Origin: Psychroserpens algicola | Lineage (GTDB): Bacteria; Bacteroidota; Bacteroidia; Flavobacteriales; Flavobacteriaceae | Length of the DNA stretch: 64,000 nucleotides | Reading direction: 5' to 3' | NCBI RefSeq assembly: GCF_014526325.1 | Contig: NZ_JACNMJ010000001.1 | Location: 310,001 to 374,000 of the forward strand | Shown here: positions 18,203 through 27,116 of the stretch, piece after piece | How positions within the stretch are numbered: the first letter of the stretch is position 1 | Layout: the number at the start of each line of letters is the position of its first letter | Made by a program: the position numbers and the translations under genes | Notes under the pieces: model-generated | Seen by the model: only the letters and a program-made list of their open reading frames with translations | Databases searched by the model: none | What the model was told of the DNA's origin: nothing

Positions 18203-20374
18203 TTATTTGACATTTATTCTCACTTTTTGTAAATCCTTTTCTAAGGATGATGTCCCAACAGAAATTGTAAAAGTTCCAGGTTCCACAACTTTTTTCATGT
18301 CTTGATTTAAAATATTAAGCTCATCAAAACCTAACTTAAAAGTTACGGTTTTAGTTTCTCCTGGTTTTAAGGTCACACGTTCAAAACCTTTAAGCATTTT
18401 TAAATAACGACCAACAGACGCATAATCATCTCTAACATACATTTGAATCACTTCATCTCCTTCTCTTTGCCCAGTATTTGTGATATCTATAGAAACCGTA
18501 GTTGAACCATCTGCATTAATAGTTGATCTTTCTAGTTTTGGTGAACCATATTTAAAAGTGGTATAACTTAAACCATATCCAAAAGGAAATAAAGGTGACT
18601 TATCTGCATCTTTATATAAACCTTTACCAGAACCTATAAAATCTGGTCGTTCTAAATACGTTACAGGCAACTGCCCTACATCGCGAGGAAAGGACACCGT
18701 AAGCTTACCTCCAGGATTTGTATCTCCAAAGATAGCATCGGCAATAGCATCACCAGAACGCATACCTAGATACCAAGTTTCTAGAATGGAAGGGATATTT
18801 TCTGCTATATAGTTAATCGTTAATGGACGACCATTAATTAAAACAACAATTACTGGTTTTCCTGTTTTGTGGATGGCTTCCACCAATTCATTTTGAACAC
18901 CATACAAATCTAAATTTGAACGGTCTGCACCTTCACCACCTGTCTTTCGCGAACCACCAACGACAAGCACTACAGCATCTGATTTATTGGCTGCCGCAAT
19001 AGCATCCGAAAATCCTTTTTTAGAATTACTCATCAAATCACAACCTTTAGCATAGTTTATTTTCACTTTGCCTTCGGTTTTACTTGTTAATCCATCTAGT
19101 ACTGATGTATAGTATGGTGGCAATCCTGAATATCCACCTAACAAAGAATAGGTGCCTTTACTTGGTCGCTCTTCATGTGCATTTGGACCAATGACTGCCA
19201 AGGATTTAATGTTATTGATATCTAGGGGTAATAAATTATTTTCATTTTTCAATAAAATCATAGCTTTTTTTGCCATTTCGTATGAAAACTCTTGATGTTC
19301 TTTTGTACTAGCATATGCAGTTTCAGGATCAATCTCTTTTGGTTCTGCATCAAATAAACCCAATTTATATTTTGCGGTTAAAATACGCAATGTTGCTTTA
19401 TCGATATACTTCATTAATTCAGGATTCTGCCTTATTGTATCCTTCAATACAGTTGTATGATAGGCAGATAGATCAACACTCTTTCCTATAACTAAGTCCA
19501 TATCAACACCAGCCTTTAACCCTAAAATAGCTGACTTGGCTCTAGTTTCAGAAATAAAATGCATGGTCCCTAATCTCGCAACATCATTATTATCAGAAAC
19601 TATAAAACCGTCGAAACCTAGTTCATCTCTTAATATATCCTTTAGTAACCAAGTATTCATATGGTTTGGAACTCCATTAAAATCTTGATGTCCTGGCATA
19701 ACCGAACCTACCTTTGCTTCCTTTACGGCAGCCTCGAAAGGTGGAAGATAAACCTCTCGCAATCGACGCTCAGACATATCACTAAAACCTCCATTAATAC
19801 CACGTCGATTTTCGGGATATCCAATAAAATGCTTAGCTGTTGCCATCACATGATTTTCATCAAATTGTTCATCACCTGTACCTTGTAAACCTTCGATGAA
19901 TGCAACACCCATTCTAGACACCAAAAATGGGTCTTCACCATAAGATTCTTCAACACGTCCATATCTTGGATCACCAGAAATGACATCTAAATTAGGTGAA
20001 TAGCAATGTGTAACCCCTAAAGCACGCGCTTCTATTGCCGTTTGCGAAGCCATTGTCTTTATTAGTTCAGGTTCCCAAGTAGAGCCAGCGGCAATAGCTT
20101 GAGGATACACAGTTGTATTACCATAGTAATCTAGAACAAGCCATAAGCCATGCAATGCTTCTCCATATTTCATATACGGAATACCGAGTCTATCATTAGC
20201 AGGTGCATCTTGAGTCATTTCGGCAATTTTTTCTTCTAATGTCATTTTACTGAGAAGTGTTTCTACCTTTTCAGCGATATTTGAATCGTCCTGACGTTGA
20301 TCTTGTGCAATCACTTTGCTAGAATTACATCCTAAAATCAAGGCAACAAAACTTCCTAATACTAACTTCTTCAT
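18203..20374 (-). CDS. GH3 family beta-glycosidase, lipoprotein
   Basis: A GH3 exo-glycosidase of 723 residues when started at 20374 (MKKLVLGSFVALILGC, lipobox Cys at 16). A start at 20404 adds ten residues and overlaps the upstream gene by 8 bp. The N-terminal barrel carries AKHFIGYPENRRG and the nucleophile Asp in GFIVSDNND (about residue 260). The C-terminal alpha/beta domain (LLPLDINNIKSLAVIGPNAHEERPS, GGEGADRSNLDL) and fibronectin type III domain (EVIQMYVRDDYASVGR) complete a normal GH3. The nucleophile motif SDNND, rather than the common SDW, is shared with the other GH3 at 42261. Xylose or glucuronate release are options; substrate is not determinable here. Confidence 0.93.
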   Translation of the reverse strand: MKKLVLGSFVALILGCNSSKVIAQDQRQDDSNIAEKVETLLSKMTLEEKIAEMTQDAPANDRLGIPYMKYGEALHGLWLVLDYYGNTTVYPQAIAAGSTWEPELIKTMASQTAIEARALGVTHCYSPNLDVISGDPRYGRVEESYGEDPFLVSRMGVAFIEGLQGTGDEQFDENHVMATAKHFIGYPENRRGINGGFSDMSERRLREVYLPPFEAAVKEAKVGSVMPGHQDFNGVPNHMNTWLLKDILRDELGFDGFIVSDNNDVARLGTMHFISETRAKSAILGLKAGVDMDLVIGKSVDLSAYHTTVLKDTIRQNPELMKYIDKATLRILTAKYKLGLFDAEPKEIDPETAYASTKEHQEFSYEMAKKAMILLKNENNLLPLDINNIKSLAVIGPNAHEERPSKGTYSLLGGYSGLPPYYTSVLDGLTSKTEGKVKINYAKGCDLMSNSKKGFSDAIAAANKSDAVVLVVGGSRKTGGEGADRSNLDLYGVQNELVEAIHKTGKPVIVVLINGRPLTINYIAENIPSILETWYLGMRSGDAIADAIFGDTNPGGKLTVSFPRDVGQLPVTYLERPDFIGSGKGLYKDADKSPLFPFGYGLSYTTFKYGSPKLERSTINADGSTTVSIDITNTGQREGDEVIQMYVRDDYASVGRYLKMLKGFERVTLKPGETKTVTFKLGFDELNILNQDMKKVVEPGTFTISVGTSSLEKDLQKVRINVK

Positions 20375-20396
20375 AAATACACTTTTAATTTTTAAT

Positions 20397-21788
20397 CTAT
20401 TCATAATTTCTTAAACCTGGTACAATTTTAATATTTACTTCTTCTTTATTTTTAGGCCATTTTAGTACAATTAATTTTTGACTGTTGGCATCCCATATAA
20501 AATCTGTTGGGTCAATGTCTTTGGCTATTTTATAAATTTCAAGACCAGTATTTTTTAATGGGTTAAAATACAATATTGATTGCTCATCAATAATTATAGA
20601 AAAACCATCTGGATAATGTCTGTTAGCACCAATAAAAACTTTCGATGCTCCTTTACTATTATCTGGCTTAATTTTGATATCTAAAGTTCTGGTGGCATGA
20701 TTAAAGAAAAAAGATTGAATGTCTCCTGCTATAGCTTGAGGAAAGGGTCTTGATATAACGTCCGTAATATATTTGCGTTCTACTGTCCCAGCATCTGTAC
20801 TATCACTAAAAATAGACCAAGTTGATGATCCACCAGGTAAAAAATGCTGCATGGATCGGTTACCTAAAAACCAAGCCTTAATGGAACCAACTCCCATACG
20901 GTCAAAAACCTCAGCAGTTCTTATATAGAGTTCACGGTATTTTAATTGACCTAATTTACCATCAATCAAAGTATCAGTAGTGGCAAAGGTTGGAAAACCC
21001 CATTCACCAATCAAAATTGGTGTATTCAACATGTCTGATTCCTTATCGAAACGATCCATATTTCGTTTTATGAGATCAATATTATTTTGATATATGTGTG
21101 GTGCAAAAATGATGTTCTTTCTATTAATTGGTGCCTTTATTTCTGAATATTGATTATTGTCTATTTTCTCACCTTTATTCATAAAAATAGATTGAAACAA
21201 TATCATTTTGTTCGCATTAATTTTTTGGCTTTCATCAATTATTTTTTGATATAGCGGAATAAGATATTTGCGTGTTAAATCATCATATGAAATATCCATT
21301 GTTAGCTTTCTAGGTTCGTTTACTACATCATAACCAAGTACAGAATTATTTTTAGAATAGCGATTCCATATCACTTTCCAAGCATCAATATAGGTTTTGT
21401 ATTCTCCTTTATTATTTAGCCAAAATTCTTCCCATATAAACTTATCCACACCATATACCGTCATCTTAAAGACCGTTTTTATGCCATGCTGTCGTCCTAA
21501 ATCAACTAAAGTATCGAGTTTTTTAAGATAATTTGGTTCAAGTTGGCCACCAGGAAAGTTACTTAGTTTGCCCAATTCTAAACGAATAACTTGGGTATTA
21601 GCTCCCATTCGTACCATTCTGGCGTAATCATCACTATCAAAAAACACTTCACCTTTGTGGTCGTTTGTATTGACAACAAATCCTCTTGGAATAATATGAC
21701 GTCCTGTATAATCTCTTAGGCCGTGCTTAATTTGTGCAAAAAAAATGAACGGTATGCATAAGAAAAATAAAAAAAAACGCAGTTTCAT
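20397..21788 (-). CDS. GH5 family glycoside hydrolase
   Basis: A 463-residue exported clan GH-A hydrolase. The signal peptide ends FFAQ (residue 19). The barrel has the acid/base Glu158 in DVVNEP and the nucleophile Glu262 in LIGEWGF, with RGFVVNTNDHKG near the N-terminus and FAPHIYQ before the nucleophile. This pattern resembles GH5 enzymes of the endoglycoceramidase/endoglucanase type. A C-terminal beta-sandwich domain follows (about 350-463). It is the first gene of the operon 21788 to 15557, with operator site 6 about 135-180 bp upstream. I know of no established role for a GH5 of this kind in ulvan breakdown; it may act on a glucuronan- or glucan-like side structure. Confidence 0.87.
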   Translation of the reverse strand: MKLRFFLFFLCIPFIFFAQIKHGLRDYTGRHIIPRGFVVNTNDHKGEVFFDSDDYARMVRMGANTQVIRLELGKLSNFPGGQLEPNYLKKLDTLVDLGRQHGIKTVFKMTVYGVDKFIWEEFWLNNKGEYKTYIDAWKVIWNRYSKNNSVLGYDVVNEPRKLTMDISYDDLTRKYLIPLYQKIIDESQKINANKMILFQSIFMNKGEKIDNNQYSEIKAPINRKNIIFAPHIYQNNIDLIKRNMDRFDKESDMLNTPILIGEWGFPTFATTDTLIDGKLGQLKYRELYIRTAEVFDRMGVGSIKAWFLGNRSMQHFLPGGSSTWSIFSDSTDAGTVERKYITDVISRPFPQAIAGDIQSFFFNHATRTLDIKIKPDNSKGASKVFIGANRHYPDGFSIIIDEQSILYFNPLKNTGLEIYKIAKDIDPTDFIWDANSQKLIVLKWPKNKEEVNIKIVPGLRNYE

Positions 21789-21920
21789 ATTTATTCGTTT
21801 GTGTTTAATAATGAATACTTTCTACTCATCTCCCGCTACTTAAAATATTCAATTAGGTCGAAAAATCACTCTTCCGACCTAATTAAATAAGTGACTAACT
21901 CAAATAAAAAATTATCTCTT

Positions 21921-21965
21921 TAAAGGTATTCATATATGGTAATACCAGCATCCTGTTGTATCCTG
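21921..21965 (-). promoter_or_regulatory. Operator site 6, upstream of the GH5 operon
   Basis: Two TCCTG half-sites (21951-21955, 21961-21965) are 10 bp apart. After 22 bp on the minus strand comes TACCTTTA (21928-21921). The site is back to back with site 7 for the divergent PL28 gene; the first bases of the two cores are only about 40 bp apart. Confidence 0.83.
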
Positions 21966-22006
21966 TTGAGATTATTAACACAACACATATACTTTAGATC
22001 AGTAAT

Positions 22007-22051
22007 CAGTATAGTTCAGGATGGTTCGTTTATTTTTATTATTTATTTTTG
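22007..22051 (+). promoter_or_regulatory. Operator site 7 in plus orientation, upstream of PL28
   Basis: The plus strand reads CAGTA (22007-22011) and CAGGA (22017-22021), 10 bp apart. After exactly 22 bp follows TATTTTTG (22044-22051), a perfect -7 box. It is the only copy in this orientation and it serves the only plus-strand gene, which starts at 22069. Confidence 0.88.
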
Positions 22052-22068
22052 AGAAAAATAGACGATAT

Positions 22069-23016
22069 ATGAAAAATTTCAATTTTAAAATCAAACTGGG
22101 ATTGATTGCCTTATTACTTGTTTTTGTAGCCTTCTCTTCTTGTACAAAAGATGGGCTTGGGTTATCTGAAGACATAATTGTTTATGAAATCCCAGACCCT
22201 GACTCTGACCCAGATCCAGATCCTGTTGTTATAGCTGCTGATGAAGATACAAGCACAGATTTAGCTTGTCCAGTTTCAGGTGAATTCCAGAACGATACTA
22301 CTAGAAATGTAGATGTACCAAACCCTGCTAATGATGGTGAGGTAGATGATAGAAGTTGCTACTCGGATTACTCAGAAAGTATTATTGAAGGTACTACTTG
22401 GGGAATATATAATATTACTGAGGGATCTAATCACTGGGATGCACCAGGAACTTTACAACCTCGAATAGAACGGGCATCAACCATAGCAAACGCTAATGTA
22501 GGGTCATTTGTAAAATTTACAGCAGACTTAAGAATCCTTGAAGCAGCGGATGCAGGATCTTTTGGTCAAGATGGAACTTACATAGCGCAAGCTAAAGGGC
22601 AACATACAGGCGGAGGCGGTTCTCCAGATCCTGCTATATGCTTATATAGAGCACATCCTGTTTATGGTACAGGTATTAATGCTGACAAACAAGTGGCGTT
22701 CGACATTTATGCAGAGCGTATCTTAGAACGCGGAGGAGAAGGAAGTGATGGTAGAGAAGTTGTTTTTCTAACACGCGTAGATAAAAACGAAATAGTTTCA
22801 TTTGAACTAGAAGTAGGATTTAGAGAAGACCCTAGTGATCCTACTTTAAAAATACATTATTGCAATGCTGTAATTGGAGGAGAAGCATTTAATTGGAATA
22901 TCCCAGAACCAGAAAGAGGTACGCAATCAAAAATGAGATATGGTGCTTACCGTGTTAGAGGAGGTAGAGCACAAATTAGATGGGCCAATACCACAATTGA
23001 AAGTGTTAATAATTAA
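22069..23016 (+). CDS. PL28 ulvan lyase, lipoprotein
   Basis: A 315-residue single-domain PL28-type ulvan lyase. I use the ATG at 22069 (MKNFNFKIKLGLIALLLVFV, then AFSSC): the upstream ATG at 22021 lies inside the operator and ahead of the -7 box and so cannot be transcribed from this promoter. After the lipobox Cys comes an acidic Asp-Pro linker, then the lyase domain. Marker segments are [69 protein letters not shown] and [18 protein letters not shown], nearly the same as in the secreted PL28 at 33560. It is probably membrane-anchored and cuts imported or surface-bound ulvan chains. It is the only plus-strand gene and forms a single-gene unit with a shared bidirectional terminator. Confidence 0.92.
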   Translation: MKNFNFKIKLGLIALLLVFVAFSSCTKDGLGLSEDIIVYEIPDPDSDPDPDPVVIAADEDTSTDLACPVSGEFQNDTTRNVDVPNPANDGEVDDRSCYSDYSESIIEGTTWGIYNITEGSNHWDAPGTLQPRIERASTIANANVGSFVKFTADLRILEAADAGSFGQDGTYIAQAKGQHTGGGGSPDPAICLYRAHPVYGTGINADKQVAFDIYAERILERGGEGSDGREVVFLTRVDKNEIVSFELEVGFREDPSDPTLKIHYCNAVIGGEAFNWNIPEPERGTQSKMRYGAYRVRGGRAQIRWANTTIESVNN

Positions 23017-23037
23017 ATATAATTTCTAATTTTAAAA

Positions 23038-23070
23038 TAAAAAAGGTTGGGAAAATTCCAACCTTTTTTA
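23038..23070. terminator. Bidirectional terminator between convergent PL28 and GH78 genes
   Basis: AAAAGGTTGG (23041-23050) pairs with CCAACCTTTT (23058-23067) around a 7-nt loop, with A-run before and T-run after, so it works on both strands. It lies between two convergent genes. Confidence 0.9.
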
Positions 23071-23095
23071 TTTGTTCAAAAACCTATCATAAAGA

Positions 23096-25969
23096 TTAAT
23101 GTTTAGATTGACTTTTTAAGTATTCTATTTTATAAGATCCAGAACCTAATAATAAGGTAAAATCAGATTCTATTTCAACATCATAACTCGTCTCAAATTC
23201 TTTTAAAGTCTTACCGTTTAGCGTAACGAATTTGAATTCATTTTCATTTAAAATAAGTTTTGCTTTTGTGTTAAAGGGCACGTTCAAATCCAGAGTAATT
23301 TCTGAATTGTTAGTAGTCCAATTATTCATAATATCACCATAAGGTGTTGGGACAGATACTTTTGTATTAGTGATGGTACTCGGAAATTCTGGATTTACCG
23401 CAAACATCTTATATCCAGGGTTTGATTCCAAAGACTTTATACCTCCTAAAGATTCGTAAAAGTAAGCTGCAAAACCACTATGCATAGGATGATTTAATGA
23501 ATTGGTCGGTCCTTCCATTTTCTCCCATTCAAACTGTCGCTCTGGCCATGTGGTGAATCCTGAATTCATCACATATGTCTGACTAGGAAAATCAGGTGTG
23601 GTCAATATCTGATAGGCTAAATCTGCCTTTCCGAATTTGGATAGAACCGTATATATGTATCTGTTTCCATGAATTCCTGTAGAATGATGCCCTCCTTTAA
23701 CGTCTACAATATCATGTACTAATCCGTTAACCACATTTTCTATTTCATATTCAGGAACCATATTAAACTGCAATGCTTGAACCGTTGCGGTTTGACTTTG
23801 ATACCATTTGTGTTTTGTATTCGGAATTTCAACTAAAAATTCGTTATTAAATGCGTCTAACAAGGCTTCTTTTTCTTTTTTCATTTGTGCTTCATATGCC
23901 TTATCCTTATTCATCTTTGCGAAGGTTTCCATAATGCCCAAAACATCATAGAAATACGCATTAGCAGAGATAATTGGGTCACATTCCATGGCTGATGGAT
24001 TTTTACGTCTGTCCCAAAGTGGTGGACACCAATCTCCCATACCATCTTGCATGATGCCGTTTTCGCCTTTAAAATTGAGATAGAAATTGGTCAAACCCTT
24101 CATTTCTGGGTAGTACTCCTTGACAATGGCCTCATCGCCATAGTACCTGTAATTATACCATGGTAAATACATCGTTGCCACTCCCCAATCTATTTTTGCA
24201 TAAGTTGATGTGCGCTTTCCAGGCGCAATCATAGTAGGTACTTGAAACTTAATTTCTGGATTATTATGACCCTTGGTTGGACGCATTTGCGTGCGTATGT
24301 CTTCCATATATTTCTTATAGAAATCGTACATGTCATAATTATACAGCGCATACTCACAAAAGGCATGTGCATCTCCTAACCATCCACATTTTTCGCGATG
24401 TGGACAATCTTCTGGAATACCATGCAGATTATCCACTATGGTCCATTTACTGATGCTGTGCATTTTGTTTAATAATTCGTCTGAAGAACTAAAACTTCCA
24501 GTTTCTTGTATATCAGTAGCCACTAAAACTGCTTTAATCATATTGGTATCTGGCTTATTGGAAACACCTTTGATCTTTGCATATCTAAATCCATGATAAC
24601 TGAACTTTGGTTCCCAAGATTCTAAACCATCACCTTTACAGACGTACTTATATATTTGAGGCATCCCATTGGCTCCACCACCTGTTGAACCTTGGAAAAT
24701 GTCTTTACCGTTAGTTAGCAAAGCTTCCGTGGTAATGACTTCAATCAATTGCCCTTCTTTTTCTTTAACATTGAGTTTTACCCAACCTGCAATGTTTTGT
24801 CCGAAATCAACAATCCATTCTCCATCTACACCTTTAAAGACATGTTGAGGTTCAAACTCTTTAAGCTTTTTAATAGGTGTAATTTGCTGAGCACTTATTC
24901 TTTTTAGTTTAGGTGACGTTTCTTTGGCATTTCCCCATGTTTTATCATCATAATCAGCAGTAGTCCAATCACCTAGTTCGAAACGCGCATCATAAGTATC
25001 ACCACCATAAATATTATTAAACACAATAGGACCTGTAGCTTCTTTCCATGTTTCATCCGTGTAGAAATCGGCTTCAGTACCATCATTATATTGCAATTTC
25101 ACTAAAAACTTTACTGTTGGTGCACCATAAGACACCCCTTTTTTATTTGATTCTGGGTCTCGGTTCCATGAAATATTTTGTCCATAGAACCCGTTTCCTA
25201 AAATAATTCCAAAGGCATTTTTTCCTGATTTTAGTTGTTCAGTAATATCATAATTGACATAATAAGCTTGCTTATCGTAGTTTGAAGGCGCAGGATCCAA
25301 TACATGATCACCTACTTTTTCGCCATTTAAATACAACTCGTAATAGCCTAATCCGCAGATATACGCTTGGGCATTTTTAATGGTTTTATCAATAGTAATC
25401 TCATTTCTAAAATAACTAGCCGCAAATCCATCAACAGGTTCTGGTTTTTCCATTCTTCCTGTTTTATAATCTCTGAAACGGTGTTCTGAAGTTCGTGTAT
25501 CATTATTTAAGGTAATCCATTTTGAATTGCCCCAATTTTCAGAAGTCATCAATCCGGTTTGGAATGTCTGAACTTCAGACCAATTTGAAGCGACATCATT
25601 TTCATCCCAAATTTTTACTTTCCAATAGTAGCTTTTCATTGGTTCTATTGCTTTGCCTTCATATTTTACAAAAGTGGACTGCTCACTATTTACTTTATTT
25701 GAATTCCATATATATGCATCATCTTCATTTAATCTTTCTTCTGATGATGCTACCAAAATATGATAGGCTGATTGTGACTTATTATAACCTTCTGCAGTAA
25801 CAATCCATGAAAGAAGCGGTTGTTCACTTTCTATGGTTGATGGGTTTTCTTTGGAATTGACTAACAATTTTTCAAAAGCTATTGACGAATTTGAAGTTGT
25901 TTCTTCACTACATGACATAAAAAGTAATGCAATGAAAACTATAGAAAATATAAATGGCTTCTTTCTCAT
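23096..25969 (-). CDS. Divergent GH78-type alpha-L-rhamnosidase, lipoprotein
   Basis: A 957-residue GH78-family protein with a lipoprotein signal (ALLFMSC). It has the usual N-terminal Ig-like domain, jelly rolls (GLGYYELYLNGEKVGDHVLDP, GNGFYGQN), concanavalin-like domain (SYHGFRYAKIKG), alpha barrel and C-terminal sandwich. The catalytic region reads EDCPHREKCGWLGDAH (about residue 523) instead of the CPQRDERLGWTGDAQ of the tandem pair, and the late segment is FTTWPERQFEW. The acidic residues are thus retained in part but their surroundings differ, which suggests another linkage or substituent. It is the last gene of the operon that begins with the cytochrome-c/DUF1553 protein, after a 31-bp gap. 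Family confident, specificity open. Confidence 0.9.
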   Translation of the reverse strand: MRKKPFIFSIVFIALLFMSCSEETTSNSSIAFEKLLVNSKENPSTIESEQPLLSWIVTAEGYNKSQSAYHILVASSEERLNEDDAYIWNSNKVNSEQSTFVKYEGKAIEPMKSYYWKVKIWDENDVASNWSEVQTFQTGLMTSENWGNSKWITLNNDTRTSEHRFRDYKTGRMEKPEPVDGFAASYFRNEITIDKTIKNAQAYICGLGYYELYLNGEKVGDHVLDPAPSNYDKQAYYVNYDITEQLKSGKNAFGIILGNGFYGQNISWNRDPESNKKGVSYGAPTVKFLVKLQYNDGTEADFYTDETWKEATGPIVFNNIYGGDTYDARFELGDWTTADYDDKTWGNAKETSPKLKRISAQQITPIKKLKEFEPQHVFKGVDGEWIVDFGQNIAGWVKLNVKEKEGQLIEVITTEALLTNGKDIFQGSTGGGANGMPQIYKYVCKGDGLESWEPKFSYHGFRYAKIKGVSNKPDTNMIKAVLVATDIQETGSFSSSDELLNKMHSISKWTIVDNLHGIPEDCPHREKCGWLGDAHAFCEYALYNYDMYDFYKKYMEDIRTQMRPTKGHNNPEIKFQVPTMIAPGKRTSTYAKIDWGVATMYLPWYNYRYYGDEAIVKEYYPEMKGLTNFYLNFKGENGIMQDGMGDWCPPLWDRRKNPSAMECDPIISANAYFYDVLGIMETFAKMNKDKAYEAQMKKEKEALLDAFNNEFLVEIPNTKHKWYQSQTATVQALQFNMVPEYEIENVVNGLVHDIVDVKGGHHSTGIHGNRYIYTVLSKFGKADLAYQILTTPDFPSQTYVMNSGFTTWPERQFEWEKMEGPTNSLNHPMHSGFAAYFYESLGGIKSLESNPGYKMFAVNPEFPSTITNTKVSVPTPYGDIMNNWTTNNSEITLDLNVPFNTKAKLILNENEFKFVTLNGKTLKEFETSYDVEIESDFTLLLGSGSYKIEYLKSQSKH

Positions 25970-26000
25970 TTTAATGGGTGTGGTTTTATTTTTAAATTAA

Positions 26001-27101
26001 TTAAACACGTTCTAATTTTATAGGATAGGCCTTGTTTGCATTCCATTGACAGACGTATAAATTTTCATCATTGTCTATACATACATCGTGGCAATGGCGA
26101 AAAATGGGTTGGTCTTGAACCATGCGTTGTAGTTTTCCCTTCTTATACTTGGGCTTTGTTCCGCCAGGATTAGACACTACTTTTCCTTTTTCATCTAAAA
26201 TAGTTACAAAACCTGATTTTGGACTCGTCTTAAAGGGATGTGTACTTTGGTCGCCTTCTACATAATCGATATCTGAAGACCAACACACGCCTGCGTATAA
26301 GTTTTTATCATGAATGACAGGTCGGCACACAAAGGCTCCAGGTACTTCTATTTGCTCAATATATGTACCATCTAGTGTAAACCGTTTAAAGCAATTTGCA
26401 GCTCTCGATGTGATTAGTAAAGTGGGCTCGCCATCACCTCTGTAATCGATACAAACACCATGTGCCGTTTGAAATTGGTCTTTTTCCGTACCTCTACCAC
26501 TTCCAATTTTTCTAATAAATTCTCCATCTTTTGTAAATTGAAGAATATAATTTGAGCCATAGCCATCTGCTATATAAATATCGCCATTAGGACCAATGGC
26601 GCTCTCCGTTGGCTTAAACGCATCTTTTTTTTCATAAGCGCCATATTGAGATGGATGTTCAATTAGCATGAGTTCTCTACCATCAGTTGTTGTTTTTATT
26701 AAGCTTTCACCTTTGGCATCACAGATAAATAAAAAATCTTCGGAACCGTCATTCCATAGGGACAAACCATGACCACCTTTGTAACGTATTCCCCAAGAAT
26801 CGAGAAGCTTTCCTGATTTATCATAAATTAAAATATTATTCTTGGTGTTGTCACCTACCATAATCAAACGGCCTTTAGAGTCCATAACCATTTCATGACA
26901 ATTTTTTACAGGTGTTACAGCCCTATCTAAATCTCCCCATGATTTATGTACTTTATATTTAAAATCTCCATGACCGATAATGGTGTGATACATTTTCGGC
27001 TTGGATTTTAAAATATTAAAATGGGGAACAATCGCTAAACCTATACCAGCTATGGCTGTAGTATTAATAAATGTTCTACGACTGATTTTAGATTTTGTCA
27101 T
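26001..27101 (-). CDS. Tat-exported NHL-repeat beta-propeller protein
   Basis: A 366-residue protein beginning with a twin-arginine signal (SRRTFINTTAIAGIG). The rest is a beta-propeller of NHL type, with repeats such as VMDSKGRLIMVGD, GPNGDIYIADGYGSNYILQF and CIDNDENLYVCQW. Several His and Cys residues (NCHEM, FRHCHDVCID) could bind a metal or an active-site ligand, as in peptidyl-amidating-lyase-like propellers. It sits 15 bp after DUF1501 and 31 bp before GH78 in one operon. Tat export implies that it folds, perhaps with a cofactor, in the cytoplasm. Function unknown; with the DUF1553 and DUF1501 proteins it forms a recurring module best known to me from Planctomycetes. Confidence 0.82.
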   Translation of the reverse strand: MTKSKISRRTFINTTAIAGIGLAIVPHFNILKSKPKMYHTIIGHGDFKYKVHKSWGDLDRAVTPVKNCHEMVMDSKGRLIMVGDNTKNNILIYDKSGKLLDSWGIRYKGGHGLSLWNDGSEDFLFICDAKGESLIKTTTDGRELMLIEHPSQYGAYEKKDAFKPTESAIGPNGDIYIADGYGSNYILQFTKDGEFIRKIGSGRGTEKDQFQTAHGVCIDYRGDGEPTLLITSRAANCFKRFTLDGTYIEQIEVPGAFVCRPVIHDKNLYAGVCWSSDIDYVEGDQSTHPFKTSPKSGFVTILDEKGKVVSNPGGTKPKYKKGKLQRMVQDQPIFRHCHDVCIDNDENLYVCQWNANKAYPIKLERV

Positions 27102-27116
27102 GATTGTAATACCTTT

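Noticed and set aside
22021-22068. Upstream start ATG for the PL28 lipoprotein
   Set aside because: It lies inside the operator and before the -7 box, and would put 16 extra residues ahead of the lipoprotein signal.
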